NCBI GenBank assembly: GCA_016710645.1
Contig: JADJVI010000018.1
Location: forward strand, 95,277 to 159,276
Origin: Actinomycetales bacterium
GTDB taxonomy: Bacteria > Actinomycetota > Actinomycetes > Actinomycetales > Dermatophilaceae
DNA: 64,000 nt
Direction of reading: 5' to 3'
In this document: piece by piece, positions 12,140 to 20,777 of the stretch
Numbering within the stretch: position 1 is the first letter of the stretch
Layout: each line of letters begins with the position of its first letter
Notes under the pieces: model-generated
Told to the model about the DNA's origin: nothing
Seen by the model: the letters and a program-made list of their open reading frames with translations, nothing else
Database searches by the model: none
Program-made: the position numbers and the translations under genes

Positions 12140-13204
12140 TCAGCCTAACCCCGCGTCCTGAATAGCTTTCGCCATCGTCCGCAGAGTGGCGCGCCGGGCG
12201 TCGAGCGTGGTGGCATACGGGCTGATCGCCAGAGTGGTCACCCCCGCCTCGGCATAGGCCGCCAATCGGTGACGAATCCGCTCTGCCGAGCCGAGCAGAC
12301 TTGTCGCGTCAAGGAACTCGCGCGGCACGGCGGCCGCAGCGTCCCGGGCCCGACCGTCCAAATACAAGTCTTGGACCAGCGCAGCCTCCTTCTCGAAGCC
12401 CATCCGGCAGGCCAGCTGGTTGTAGAAGTTCTTCTCCCTCGACCCCATGCCGCCGATGTAGAGCGCGGCATACGAGCTGACCGCCGCGTAGGCGTAGTCG
12501 AGGTCGTCAGTGAGCACGACGGGCACGTTCGGCACGATGTCGAAGCCGGCCAGGGGGTCCTGCGGGGTGCCTCTACCCCCGCGCTCGGCGCCTGCGCGCA
12601 ACGAGGCGAGCAGGTCGCCGGAGTGCTCGGGGCTGAAGAAGATGGCCAGCCAGCCGTCGGCGATCTCACCGGTCAGTTCGAGATTCTTCGGCCCGACAGC
12701 GGCCAGGTAGATCGGGACCTGACCGCCGCGCGCGGGACGCACGGTGAGGCGCAGCGCCTTGCCTGGGCCGTCCGGCAGCGGCAGGGTGAAGTGTCGGCCG
12801 GCATACTGCACGGTCTCGCGTCGCAGGGCCATCCGGACGATGTCGACGTACTCGCGAGTGCGTCCGAGCGGGGAGTCGAAACGCACTCCGTGCCACCCTT
12901 CGCTCACCTGGGGGCCGCTGACCCCAAGGCCCAATCGGAACCGCCCACCGGACAGCGAGTCCAGCGTGGCCGCTGTCATGGCGGTCATCGCCGGGCTCCG
13001 CGCGGGAATCTGCAGGACCGCTGAACCCAGCCCGATCCGGGTGGTCTGGGCACCAACCCAGGACAAGATGGTCGGCGCATCCGAGCCATAAGCCTCCGCG
13101 ACCCAGCAGGAGTCAAAACCGAGTCGATCGGCGTCTTGCGCCAGGACGAGGTTGTCCATGCCGTTGCCCGCGCCCCAATAGCCGAGGTTGAGTGCCAGTC
13201 GCAT
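12140..13204 (-). CDS. LLM-class F420-dependent oxidoreductase
   Basis: A 354-residue TIM-barrel flavin/F420 oxidoreductase. The N-terminus MRLALNLGYWGAG and the block DRLGFDSCWVAEAYGSDAP are typical of F420-dependent members. RFRLGLGVSGPQVSEGWHG holds the cofactor-phosphate loop. Substrate is unknown; the family includes methylene-tetrahydromethanopterin reductase-like and many orphan dehydrogenases. The ATG has a TAGCCT box 6 nt upstream. It is divergent from the aldo/keto reductase and co-transcribed with uppP. Confidence 0.88.
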   Translation of the reverse strand: MRLALNLGYWGAGNGMDNLVLAQDADRLGFDSCWVAEAYGSDAPTILSWVGAQTTRIGLGSAVLQIPARSPAMTAMTAATLDSLSGGRFRLGLGVSGPQVSEGWHGVRFDSPLGRTREYVDIVRMALRRETVQYAGRHFTLPLPDGPGKALRLTVRPARGGQVPIYLAAVGPKNLELTGEIADGWLAIFFSPEHSGDLLASLRAGAERGGRGTPQDPLAGFDIVPNVPVVLTDDLDYAYAAVSSYAALYIGGMGSREKNFYNQLACRMGFEKEAALVQDLYLDGRARDAAAAVPREFLDATSLLGSAERIRHRLAAYAEAGVTTLAISPYATTLDARRATLRTMAKAIQDAGLG

Positions 13205-13210
13205 GTCGGC

Positions 13211-13216
13211 AGGCTA
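13211..13216 (-). promoter_or_regulatory. -10 box, likely leaderless promoter of the LLM-uppP unit
   Basis: TAGCCT lies 6 nt upstream of the ATG at 13204 on the minus strand. Confidence 0.45.
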
Positions 13217-13263
13217 TCGGCGGGCGGCGCGTGGCGGCGGCCGGCGAGCGCGGCGCGGGTGGA

Positions 13264-13269
13264 TAGCGT
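13264..13269 (+). promoter_or_regulatory. -10 box, likely leaderless promoter of the aldo/keto reductase
   Basis: TAGCGT lies 7 nt upstream of the ATG at 13277. The two facing leaderless promoters share a 72-nt intergenic space. Confidence 0.45.
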
Positions 13270-13276
13270 ACGTGTC

Positions 13277-14215
13277 ATGCAGCAGCGTCGGGTCGGCCGG
13301 TCCGGACTCTCGGTCTCGGCATTGGGACTCGGCACGCTCACCTGGGGTACGGCGGTCGACCACGACACGGCCGGGGATCTGCTGACGGCCTTCCATGCCG
13401 CCGGCGGCACGCTGGTCGACACCGCACCCACCTATGGCGACGGCCTGGCCGAGCTATGGCTCGGTGAGTTGGTCACAGGCACGGTGCCACGCGCCGATCT
13501 CGTCATCGTCAGCAAGGCGGGGCTGCACTGGCACACCGGGGAGCGGCGCGTCGACACCTCCCGGCGGGGGATGCTGGGGTCGCTCGATGCGTCCCTGCAA
13601 CGGCTACGCACCGATTACGTCGACGTGTGGCTCGCGCACGTGTGGGATCCGCAGGTGCCGCTTGCCGAGACTCTCGGAGCACTGGAGTATGCCGTGCAGT
13701 CGGGTCGAGCCCGATACGTCGGCGTCTCGAACTACCGGGCCTGGCAAACGGCGCGCGCCTATTCGCTCTTGGAGCAGGCCCGAATCCCGCTGATGGTCAA
13801 CGAAATCGAACATTCTCTGGTCGAGCGCGGGATGGACGATGTGCTGGACGCCGGTCTCGACCTGGGCTTCGGGGTGTTCGGCTGGGCGCCGCTAGGCCGA
13901 GGCGTCCTCACCGGGAAGTACCGGCACGGCATACCGGCCGACTCTCGAGCCGCATCGACGAACTTTCCCGGGTTCCAGTCGCGCTTCCTCACCGATCGCC
14001 GACGCGGCCTCGTGGAGGCCGTGCACACCGCTGCCCGGGGTCTGGACGTGCCCGCGGCCGCGGTCGCGCTGGCCTGGGCTCGGGATCGCGAGGGCATGAG
14101 CGCTGTCCTCTCCGGTCCCCGCACCCTCGGGCATCTGCAGGGGGCGATCGAGGCAGACTCGCTCAGCCTTCCCGGTGAGGTGCGCGCAGCCCTCGATGAC
14201 GTCTCCCGGGGCTGA
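13277..14215 (+). CDS. aldo/keto reductase
   Basis: A 312-residue NADPH-dependent aldo/keto reductase, potassium-channel-beta-subunit-like subgroup. Visible are RRVGRSGLSVSALGLGTLTWG, the catalytic Asp/Tyr region (GGTLVDTAPTYGDGLAE), the Lys region (DLVIVSKAGLHW), the His region (YVDVWLAHVWD) and the GFGVFGWAPLGRGVLTGKY loop. The ATG at 13277 was preferred because it aligns with the family start and has a TAGCGT box 7 nt upstream. The gene keeps its usual actinobacterial position beside an LLM oxidoreductase and an acidic small protein. Physiological substrate unknown. Confidence 0.88.
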   Translation: MQQRRVGRSGLSVSALGLGTLTWGTAVDHDTAGDLLTAFHAAGGTLVDTAPTYGDGLAELWLGELVTGTVPRADLVIVSKAGLHWHTGERRVDTSRRGMLGSLDASLQRLRTDYVDVWLAHVWDPQVPLAETLGALEYAVQSGRARYVGVSNYRAWQTARAYSLLEQARIPLMVNEIEHSLVERGMDDVLDAGLDLGFGVFGWAPLGRGVLTGKYRHGIPADSRAASTNFPGFQSRFLTDRRRGLVEAVHTAARGLDVPAAAVALAWARDREGMSAVLSGPRTLGHLQGAIEADSLSLPGEVRAALDDVSRG

Positions 14216-14234
14216 ACCAGCTCGCGAGGGTGGC

Positions 14235-14627
14235 TCAGTCGTCCTCGTCGTCGTCCTCGTCCAGATCGTCATCGAGGTCGTCCTCGTCTGAGTCTTCCGA
14301 GTCGTCCGAGTCGTCCGAGTCGTCCGAGTCGTCGGAGTCGTCGCTGTCGTCGAAGTCGATCTCTTCGTCGTCCAGACCGGAGTAGACCCCGGAATCCTCG
14401 CCATCGCCGTCGAGGTCGTCGTCCATGTCGCCATAGACCGCGAGCGGGGTCGCGACGTCTGTGGCGACGAAAAGCGCCTCGTCGTAGTCGTCGAAGGCTC
14501 CCGCGAGTGCCTCGGCGGCCGACACGACGGCCGGGTCGTCGGGGTCGCGGCGGCTGGAGGCCACCTCTAGGTGCCGCTCCAAGGCTGTGACGAGCTGGGC
14601 GAGGGCGGCGCGCGGGTCGACGGTCAT
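14235..14627 (-). CDS. small protein with long Asp/Ser-Asp acidic repeat tail
   Basis: A 130-residue protein. Residues 1-65 form a predicted helical domain (VDPRAALAQLVTALERHLE) conserved in an uncharacterised actinobacterial family sometimes labelled 'primosomal protein' without proof. Residues 70-130 are almost entirely Asp, Glu and Ser, including seven or so consecutive Ser-Asp-Asp units. No catalytic motif is visible. The ATG at 14627 has a TACGGT box 6 nt upstream. It is convergent with the aldo/keto reductase and downstream of the M20 peptidase. Confidence 0.7.
   Translation of the reverse strand: MTVDPRAALAQLVTALERHLEVASSRRDPDDPAVVSAAEALAGAFDDYDEALFVATDVATPLAVYGDMDDDLDGDGEDSGVYSGLDDEEIDFDDSDDSDDSDDSDDSDDSEDSDEDDLDDDLDEDDDEDD
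14290..14349. repeat. 9-bp tandem repeat encoding Ser-Asp-Asp units
   Basis: The unit GAGTCGTCC (plus-strand view) repeats about six times with one or two substitutions, inside the acidic protein gene. As the unit is a multiple of three, copy-number change would lengthen or shorten the tail without a frameshift. Confidence 0.8.
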
Positions 14628-14633
14628 GACTCG

Positions 14634-14639
14634 ACCGTA
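14634..14639 (-). promoter_or_regulatory. -10 box, likely leaderless promoter of the acidic protein gene
   Basis: TACGGT lies 6 nt upstream of the ATG at 14627. Confidence 0.45.
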
Positions 14640-14698
14640 CCGGCTCGGGGTCACGATTCGGCATCCCGTGCCCCAGGTCACGACCCGAGGTTCCGAGT

Positions 14699-14716
14699 CA
14701 GGGGTGCGGACCCCTG
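14699..14716 (-). terminator. short hairpin after the M20 peptidase gene
   Basis: CAGGGGT and ACCCCTG form a 7-bp stem with a 4-nt loop, 20 nt past the peptidase stop. No U-tract follows, so the call is tentative. Confidence 0.35.
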
Positions 14717-14735
14717 GTCGCGACCGTCGTGTGCC

Positions 14736-16094
14736 TCAAGCCAGGTCGAGGAACCGCCGCAGCACCCTGGCCCCGAACTCCAGCGACGCAACTGGCACCC
14801 GTTCGTCGACCCCGTGGAACATCGGGACGAAGTCGAGGTCGGCGGGCAACTGGAGCGGAGCGAAACCATAACCCCGGATTCCGAGCCGGCTCAGGGCCTT
14901 GTTGTCGGTGCCGCCGGAGAGGCAGTAGGGCAGGATGCTTGCTTCGGGGTCCTCGGCCAGCAGCGAGGTCCGCATGGCGGTGACGAGGTCGCCGTCGAAG
15001 GGAGCATCGAGCGCGATATCGCGGTGCAAGACCTCGACCTGGACGTGCTCACCGGCCAGCCGTTCCAGGGTGGCCAGGACGTCGGCCTCATGGCCGGGCA
15101 GGAAGCGGGCGTCGACGGCGGCCGTGGCCGACTGCGGGATGACGTTCTGCTTGTAGCCCGCCTCCAGCATGGTGACATTCGCGGTGTCACGCAGCGTCCC
15201 AAGGACGAATCCCTGTGTGCTGCCGAGCTTGTCGAACAGCGCTGCCGGATGAGTCGCCGGGTCGTCCACGGCATACGGGATGCCGGTGACCTCCGAGAGG
15301 CCGTCCAGCAGCCCGCGGACCGAGGCGATGTACTCCCGAGGCCAGGGGTGTGCGTCGATGCGCGCGATCGCCTGGGCGAGCCGCACGATGGCATTTGCAT
15401 CCGTGGGTACCGATCCGTGCCCGGCGCGGCCGTGCGCGATGAGACGCAGCCAAAGAATGCCCTTTTCCGCCGTCTGCACGAGATAGGCACGGCGAGGAGC
15501 CCCGGTATGCCGTTCCGGCACCGTCACGCTGAATCCGCCGACCTCGCTGATCGCCTCGGTCGCGCCCTCGAACCAGTCGGGGTGGTTGGTCACAACCCAG
15601 TGCGAGCCATAGTCGCCCCCGGCCTCTTCGTCGGCGAAGAAGGCGAACGTCGTGGTCCGGGCGGGACGCTCGCCGGTGCGAGCCAGGTCGCGGATGCACG
15701 CGAGGATCATCGCGTCCATCCCCTTCATGTCGACCGCTCCGCGACCCCAGATGCAGCCGTCCACCTCCTCCCCGGAGAACGGATCGACCCGCCAGTCCTC
15801 AGCGCGGGCCGGCACGACATCGAGGTGGCCGTGGACGACCAGGCCTGGTCGTCCAGGCTCGCGGCCCTCGACCCGGACCATGAGCGAGGTGCGACCGGGG
15901 GCGCTCTCGACCAGGGTGGGGGTGAGCCCGACCTCGGAGAGGGCGGCCGCGACGTACTCCGCGGCAGCCCGCTCCCCCGGGCCAGCGTTGTCACCGGCGT
16001 TGACCGAAGGGATCCGGATGAGGTCGGCGCACAACCGCGCGACCTCGTCCTCGGGCCGGATCGCGGGTGCGCTCACGTTGGTCTCGTCCTGCAT
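14736..16094 (-). CDS. M20-family metallopeptidase
   Basis: A 452-residue zinc peptidase/deacylase of the M20 family (dipeptidase, carboxypeptidase or acyl-amino-acid deacylase). Metal-binding signatures are intact: HGHLDVVPA, GRGAVDMKGMDAM and FFADEEAGGDYG with the catalytic Glu-Glu, then YCLSGGTDNKA near the C-terminus. The dimerisation lid lies between. Substrate cannot be assigned. The ATG at 16094 has a TAGGTT box 6 nt upstream. It is 36 nt downstream of the propeller-protein gene. Confidence 0.9.
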   Translation of the reverse strand: MQDETNVSAPAIRPEDEVARLCADLIRIPSVNAGDNAGPGERAAAEYVAAALSEVGLTPTLVESAPGRTSLMVRVEGREPGRPGLVVHGHLDVVPARAEDWRVDPFSGEEVDGCIWGRGAVDMKGMDAMILACIRDLARTGERPARTTTFAFFADEEAGGDYGSHWVVTNHPDWFEGATEAISEVGGFSVTVPERHTGAPRRAYLVQTAEKGILWLRLIAHGRAGHGSVPTDANAIVRLAQAIARIDAHPWPREYIASVRGLLDGLSEVTGIPYAVDDPATHPAALFDKLGSTQGFVLGTLRDTANVTMLEAGYKQNVIPQSATAAVDARFLPGHEADVLATLERLAGEHVQVEVLHRDIALDAPFDGDLVTAMRTSLLAEDPEASILPYCLSGGTDNKALSRLGIRGYGFAPLQLPADLDFVPMFHGVDERVPVASLEFGARVLRRFLDLA

Positions 16095-16100
16095 GAGGCC

Positions 16101-16106
16101 AACCTA
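16101..16106 (-). promoter_or_regulatory. -10 box, likely leaderless promoter of the M20 peptidase
   Basis: TAGGTT lies 6 nt upstream of the ATG at 16094. Confidence 0.45.
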
Positions 16107-16130
16107 ACCGGCACAGGGATCCGAGAGCGG

Positions 16131-17018
16131 TCAGTGAGCGGTCACCAGGGCGGTGCGCAGGTCATGGGCGCCGTCGGAGCGGGTGGCCTCCCAGAACAGT
16201 CGCACGCCCTCCGGCCCCTCGACCACGCTGAGGTAGCGCAACGCGGCACCCGCGCGGCCGACCGGCCCGTCAGTGGGAACCAGCGGCGACGCCGTCGCAA
16301 ATCCCGTTCTCTCGTACCAGTTTTCCGCAGCGCTTGCGCGACCGTCATAGAAGACACCGCCCCGGTATGCCGTGCTGACGCGGGTTCCGCGCTGGTCCCA
16401 CGTGCCCGCGGTGGGCGTGAGGACCTGGCCTGACCAGTGCCACACCAAACCGTCGGAGCTCACCGCACGGTGGCTGGACATGCGGTCGGCCGCGTCATCG
16501 CCCCCGTCGAGCGGATGACGACAGGCCCACATCTGCCACTGTTGCCCGTCGTGCCAGACGACCGGGTCCTTCCAGGCTTCCGCCGCATCGCCGGGGAGCA
16601 CCATGGCGCGTTCTCCATCGGCCAGGCCCGAGGGGTCGGCCGCGTCGAGGGCCTCGACCCACCAGTGCTTGCTGCCGACCGTGGCACAACTGACGTAGAG
16701 CCGCCACGCGCCATCCGGTCGGCGCACCAGCGCTGGTCGTTCCAGAGACGCCGCGCCGAAGCCATCGCTGGTGACGGTGGCGACGGTCTCCCACGAGCTC
16801 GCATCCCTGGAGCGAGCCACGATGTTGGCGATCCCCCGACCCTCGTCCAGGGGCCTGCGGACTCGATAGGCAAGCCACCACCAGTTCCCGTCGAAGACGG
16901 CGCTGGGCGCCCCGAGCCAGTGGCCCGGACCGGCCCCCGGAGCGGGAGCAAAGACGACGTCGCCCGGCTGCTCCGCGAGGGTGCGCAGGATGTCGTTGAC
17001 TGAGGCAGTGACGGTCAT
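16131..17018 (-). CDS. glycosidase-like five-bladed beta-propeller protein
   Basis: A 295-residue protein resembling the GH32/43/62/68-type five-bladed propeller fold. Repeated blade-like strings are WWWLAYRVRR, WRLYVSCATVGSKHWW, AWKDPVVWHDGQQWQMWACRHPL and GVFYDGRASAAENWYERTG. It has no signal peptide, so it is probably cytoplasmic. The acidic catalytic triad of GH43 could not be assigned with confidence. Its start has only a weak CAGGAT box near 17025. It is just downstream of tRNA-Leu on the opposite strand. Function unknown. Confidence 0.6.
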   Translation of the reverse strand: MTVTASVNDILRTLAEQPGDVVFAPAPGAGPGHWLGAPSAVFDGNWWWLAYRVRRPLDEGRGIANIVARSRDASSWETVATVTSDGFGAASLERPALVRRPDGAWRLYVSCATVGSKHWWVEALDAADPSGLADGERAMVLPGDAAEAWKDPVVWHDGQQWQMWACRHPLDGGDDAADRMSSHRAVSSDGLVWHWSGQVLTPTAGTWDQRGTRVSTAYRGGVFYDGRASAAENWYERTGFATASPLVPTDGPVGRAGAALRYLSVVEGPEGVRLFWEATRSDGAHDLRTALVTAH

Positions 17019-17109
17019 GGGGCCATCCTGCCGGTTCGTGCCCGAGGGCTCACGCGTGCTATCGTTCCGGCTCGCGAGGGCAGCCAGAACGGTGCCCGCG
17101 TGACACCTC

Positions 17110-17192
17110 GTCCGGGTGGCGGAATGGCAGACGCGCTAGCTTGAGGTGCTAGTGCCCTAACGGGCATGGGGGTTCAAGTCCCCCTCCGGACA
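17110..17192 (+). tRNA. tRNA-Leu(GAG)
   Basis: The cloverleaf folds fully. The acceptor GTCCGGG pairs with TCCGGAC (one G-U pair). The D-stem is GCG/CGC. The anticodon stem CTAGC/GCTAG encloses loop TTGAGGT, with anticodon GAG. A long class II variable arm (TGCCC-TAAC-GGGCA) and the T-stem GGGGG-TTCAAGT-CCCCC follow. Discriminator is A and the CCA is not encoded. It reads CUC and CUU codons. Confidence 0.97.
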
Positions 17193-17197
17193 CGCAC

Positions 17198-17234
17198 ACT
17201 CCCCGACGCTGAACAGCTCAGCGGCTCGGGGAGT
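17198..17234 (+). terminator. terminator after tRNA-Leu
   Basis: ACTCCCCGA...GCTGA pairs with TCAGC...TCGGGGAGT around loop ACAGC, with a small internal mismatch. It is followed by TCTTGCTGT, a partial T-run. Confidence 0.8.
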
Positions 17235-17286
17235 TCTTGCTGTGTCCCCCCGACCGGGCGGCCCGAATCGCCACCGTGCGATGCGA

Positions 17287-18840
17287 TCAGCGAATTTCGG
17301 TGCGGTTGAAGTAGAGCGCGCCCGGGGTGGTCTGGCCGAGCAGTTCAGGCACGGTGACGAAGACGAAACCGCGGGCCTTGAGGGCCGCGATGATCCCCGG
17401 CGTCGCATCGACCGATGACCCGTGGATGTCATGCATGAGGACGATCGACCCCGGCCGCACCGTGGACAGCACCCGTTGAGTGGTGATCGGCGCCGAGCGA
17501 TTGCGCCAATCCTCCGAGTCGACATCCCACAGCACGACCGGCCAGCCGAGACTCCTGGTCGTGTCGTCGTACGCGCCGTAGGGCGGCCGCATGAGGGTCA
17601 CCTTCGTCCCGCTGATCTGTTCGACCAGATCCCGAGTCGTCGTCAGTTCCTGTAGGGACGCACCGGCGTCGAGGCGCCGCATGTCGCGGTGGTTCCACGT
17701 GTGGTCACCGATCGCCATGCCCAACTCGGCTTCGCGGCGCACCACCTCGGGGTATGCCGTCGCGGCACGTCCCAGCACGAAGAAGGTCGCCTTGACCTGG
17801 GCGCCGCTGAGGATGTCGAGCAGGCGCGCCGTGTGAGAACCGGGCCCGTCGTCATAGGTCAGCGCCACGCACTTGAGCACGGCGCAATCGACAGTCCGAG
17901 TCGCACCCGCCGCAGCGGCGGCCGGTGCCGGCACCGCGGCTGGGGCCGAAACACCGCCATTCGACGCGGCTGGTGAGCCCCCCGAGGCGGTCGAAACGGG
18001 CGCGGCCGCGGCCGCGGGGACGATGGTTACGGTGGGAGCCGAACTGCTGGCCGGTGCCCGGCCGGCATACGGGCGCCCCGACGCCAGGATCGTCTCGATG
18101 CGTCGGCCGATTTGGCTGAGCGCTGGGCGGACCTGCAGGGCTGGCACCGTGACGGTCGACGTCTGCGCGTGGCCGGACGCACCCGGCCGGACGACCTGGA
18201 GCGCCACGTCACCAGCGGGCGTCAACTCGGCGCTGTCCAGCACGCTCGCGCCCGATGGGCTGGCATCGGGCAGGGTGATGCCGTCCGCAGCGGCCGCGAG
18301 GGCCAGCGCCTGCTGGGTCTGCTCCCGTGCAGCTTCCGCGAAAAGCTCCGCGCCCGAGCACGCCTCGTTGCGATCGATGTCGGCATAGAAGACGCGGCTG
18401 GTCCGCGTCGCTCCCCCGGCGGCGTCTCCCCCCTCGACGTCGGCGGTCATCCGCACGACCACGACGGATCCCACGGCGTGCAGCACCGTCCCGGCAACCG
18501 TCAACTCCGGCGGCTTGGAGCCACCCGCCACGGTCCGCGCGAGAAAGCTCGCCTCGGCTTCATCCGCCCAGGCCTCCAGCAGGGCGGTCAGCCGGGTGGC
18601 CCCAGGGACCGCTGGCCAACTCACCTGGGTGGGCCGGGCGAGGTCGATCGACACCCGACGGGTCACCGTGATCCCGGGCACGGTCACTTCGGCCCGGAAC
18701 AGCGCTGGGTCCCCCACCCCGCTCAGAGCGGCGACGCCAGCGGCTTGCGGCTGGGGTGGCGGCCGATGGGTGGCCAACACCGGCAGCGCCACGCCGCAGG
18801 TCAGCGACGCGGCGATGGTCACCCGACCCAGCCAACGCAC
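17287..18840 (-). CDS. secreted polysaccharide deacetylase with N-terminal RsiV-like domain
   Basis: A 517-residue exported protein. The signal sequence is RWLGRVTIAASLTCGVALPVLA. Residues of about 45-230 resemble the DUF3298/RsiV region found in other Gram-positive deacetylases. A Pro/Ala linker follows. The NodB catalytic domain begins near 320 with TYDDGP (motif 1), HTWNHRDM (motif 2 zinc histidines), RPPYGAYDD (motif 3), DVDSEDWRNR (motif 4) and IVLMHDIHG (motif 5). It should remove acetyl groups from peptidoglycan or another cell-wall glycan. The GTG start has a TAGGCT box 6 nt upstream. Confidence 0.88.
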   Translation of the reverse strand: MRWLGRVTIAASLTCGVALPVLATHRPPPQPQAAGVAALSGVGDPALFRAEVTVPGITVTRRVSIDLARPTQVSWPAVPGATRLTALLEAWADEAEASFLARTVAGGSKPPELTVAGTVLHAVGSVVVVRMTADVEGGDAAGGATRTSRVFYADIDRNEACSGAELFAEAAREQTQQALALAAAADGITLPDASPSGASVLDSAELTPAGDVALQVVRPGASGHAQTSTVTVPALQVRPALSQIGRRIETILASGRPYAGRAPASSSAPTVTIVPAAAAAPVSTASGGSPAASNGGVSAPAAVPAPAAAAAGATRTVDCAVLKCVALTYDDGPGSHTARLLDILSGAQVKATFFVLGRAATAYPEVVRREAELGMAIGDHTWNHRDMRRLDAGASLQELTTTRDLVEQISGTKVTLMRPPYGAYDDTTRSLGWPVVLWDVDSEDWRNRSAPITTQRVLSTVRPGSIVLMHDIHGSSVDATPGIIAALKARGFVFVTVPELLGQTTPGALYFNRTEIR

Positions 18841-18846
18841 ACCACA

Positions 18847-18852
18847 AGCCTA
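18847..18852 (-). promoter_or_regulatory. -10 box, likely leaderless promoter of the deacetylase
   Basis: TAGGCT lies 6 nt upstream of the GTG at 18840. Confidence 0.45.
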
Positions 18853-18940
18853 GGAAGGGCTCACCCCGATCGTTGGGACCTTCCGCACGGGCGCCGCCGT
18901 GTCGCCGCCGTCCGGCCAGTTCAGCAGCGAGCAGCGACGC

Positions 18941-19891
18941 TCAGCCCGCGGGAGTGCCCTTGAGTCGCAACAAGGTGCTCTTGCCGAACATCGACTCGAT
19001 GAGGTCGGTTGCCACCTCGGCGGTGCGGTTGGCCTGGTCGCACGCGGGGTTCAGTTCCATGACGTCCAGCGACCCGAGCCGACCGGTGTCCGCGATCATC
19101 TCCATGCACAACTGCGCCTCGCGGTAGGTCGGTCCGCCCAGCACCGTCGTGCCGACGCCCGGCGCGATCTCGGGGTCGAGGAAGTCCACGTCGAAACTCA
19201 CGTGCAGGTGAGTGTCTTCGTCGAGGTCAGCCAGCGCCCGACGCATGGTCTTGCGCATGCCGAATTCGTCGATCTGGCGCATGTCAAAGACCCGCATGCC
19301 GTCCTCGTGGACCAGCTTCTTCTCGTCGGCGTCGACCGACCGGATGCCGACCTGGTGCACGACATCGGGCCCGATGGCCGGCGTCTGCCCGCCCAACCCG
19401 GTCAGGGCATCGGGGCCGCGCCCTCGCAGGATCGCGACCGGCATACCGTGGATATTGCCCGTCGGAGTGGTGCGCAAGGTGTTGAAGTCGGCGTGCGCGT
19501 CCAACCAAATGACCCGCAACTTCTTGCCGGCCTCCCGGGTATGCCGCGCGACGGCGCTGATCGAACCGATCGCCAGGCAGTGGTCGCCTCCGAGCAGGAT
19601 CGGGATGTGGCCGGCCTGCAACGAGCCGTAGACCGCCTCGTGGACCGCCTCGTTCCAGGCGACGACCTCGGCTAGGTGCCGGTAGCCGTCGACGGGAGGC
19701 AGCCACGGGTTGGGTGGGCCCGCGAGATTGCCGAGATCATCCACCTGCAGCCCGAAGGCCGCGAGGTTGGCGTGGATGCCGGCCACCCGCATGGACTCCG
19801 GGCCCATCGAGGCGCCGCGATGGGCTGCGCCGACGTCGGTGGGTGCGCCGATGAGATCGACGATCTTCGAGGGGATGCTCACAACCGGCAA
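18941..19891 (-). CDS. rocF: arginase
   Basis: A 316-residue ureohydrolase converting arginine to ornithine and urea with a binuclear manganese centre. Metal ligands are visible in GGDHCLAIGS, WLDAHADFNT and FDVDFLDPEIAPGVG. The TGNIHGMP segment and the GPESMR N-terminal block favour arginase over agmatinase. The start is uncertain: a TTG at 19891 or a GTG at 19882. It is upstream of the deacetylase gene by 100 nt and downstream of the SpoU gene by 37 nt. No urease genes are visible here. Confidence 0.9.
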   Translation of the reverse strand: MPVVSIPSKIVDLIGAPTDVGAAHRGASMGPESMRVAGIHANLAAFGLQVDDLGNLAGPPNPWLPPVDGYRHLAEVVAWNEAVHEAVYGSLQAGHIPILLGGDHCLAIGSISAVARHTREAGKKLRVIWLDAHADFNTLRTTPTGNIHGMPVAILRGRGPDALTGLGGQTPAIGPDVVHQVGIRSVDADEKKLVHEDGMRVFDMRQIDEFGMRKTMRRALADLDEDTHLHVSFDVDFLDPEIAPGVGTTVLGGPTYREAQLCMEMIADTGRLGSLDVMELNPACDQANRTAEVATDLIESMFGKSTLLRLKGTPAG

Positions 19892-19928
19892 TCCTCACAC
19901 GCGACCGGCCCGCTGTCACACCACCGAC

Positions 19929-20777
19929 TCACCTGGGCGGGACACGCACTGCCCAGAGCGCGACCGCGGCGGCCGATGCGACGTTGAGGGAGTCGACACC
20001 GGCGGCCATGGGGATGCGCACGGTGAGATCGCAGGCAGACACCGTATGCCGGGCCAGCCCGTCTCCCTCGGTGCCCACCACGAGGGCGAGCCGCGCCGGT
20101 GGATCGGCAGCCAGCGCGTCGAGGGTCATCGCGTCGTCGTCCAGCGCGAAGGCCGCAACGATGAAACCCAGGTCGCGCAGCGCCCTCACCCCGGCGGGCC
20201 ACGGGTCGATACGGGTCCAGGGCACCTGGAAGACGGTGCCCATCGAGACGCGAATCGCCCTGCGATACAACGGATCTGCGCAGCGGGGGGTGACTAGGAT
20301 CGCGTCCACGCCGAGGGCCGCACCAGCTCGGACCGCTGCCCCGACATTGGTGTGATCGACGATGTCCTCCAGGACGAGCACCCGCCTGGCGTCCGTCACG
20401 ACCTCGGCCACAGTCGGCAGCGTCGGCCGCTGCATGGCCGCCAACGCTCCGCGATGCAGGTGGAAGCCGGTCAGGGCCTCCAACACTGGCGACTCCCCGA
20501 CGAAGACCGGTATGCCGTCCCGGCTCGCCGCCGCGACGACATCGGCGAGGTCGACCAGCCAGCGCTCCCCCATGAGGAACGACCGGGGCCGGTGACCGGC
20601 GGCAAGCGCGCGGCGAATGACTTTCTCCGACTCGGCGATGTAGAGCCCGCGTTCGGGCTCGGACCGGCGACGCAGCGCCACGTCGGTCAGTCCGACGTAG
20701 TCAGCCAGGCGCGGATCATCGGTCGAGTCGATCCAGGTGACCCCCGTCGGGAGGGCTCGGTCGCCGCCGTCAATCAC
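19929..20777 (-). CDS. TrmH/SpoU-family RNA methyltransferase
   Basis: A protein of about 282 residues of the SPOUT class that 2'-O-methylates rRNA or tRNA with S-adenosylmethionine. The N-terminal L30-like substrate-binding part (RGLYIAESEKVIRRAL) is followed by the knotted SPOUT domain: LEDIVDHTNVGAAVRAGAAL (motif 1), LVVGTEGDGL (motif 2) and IPMAAGVDSLNVASAAAVAL (motif 3). The GTG at 20777 overlaps the tauE stop by 4 nt (GTGA) and was preferred over a GTG at 20786. Target nucleotide unknown. Confidence 0.88.
   Translation of the reverse strand: MIDGGDRALPTGVTWIDSTDDPRLADYVGLTDVALRRRSEPERGLYIAESEKVIRRALAAGHRPRSFLMGERWLVDLADVVAAASRDGIPVFVGESPVLEALTGFHLHRGALAAMQRPTLPTVAEVVTDARRVLVLEDIVDHTNVGAAVRAGAALGVDAILVTPRCADPLYRRAIRVSMGTVFQVPWTRIDPWPAGVRALRDLGFIVAAFALDDDAMTLDALAADPPARLALVVGTEGDGLARHTVSACDLTVRIPMAAGVDSLNVASAAAVALWAVRVPPR

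Noticed and set aside
14290..14349. CRISPR array
   Set aside because: The repeats are 9 bp with no spacers and lie in a coding sequence.
14571..16433. 620-codon open frame opposite the acidic protein and M20 peptidase
   Set aside because: Low-complexity product with no domain; the M20 motifs on the other strand are intact.
17110..17192. Integration (att) site at tRNA-Leu
   Set aside because: No integrase, no direct repeat of the tRNA 3' end and no change in gene character downstream.
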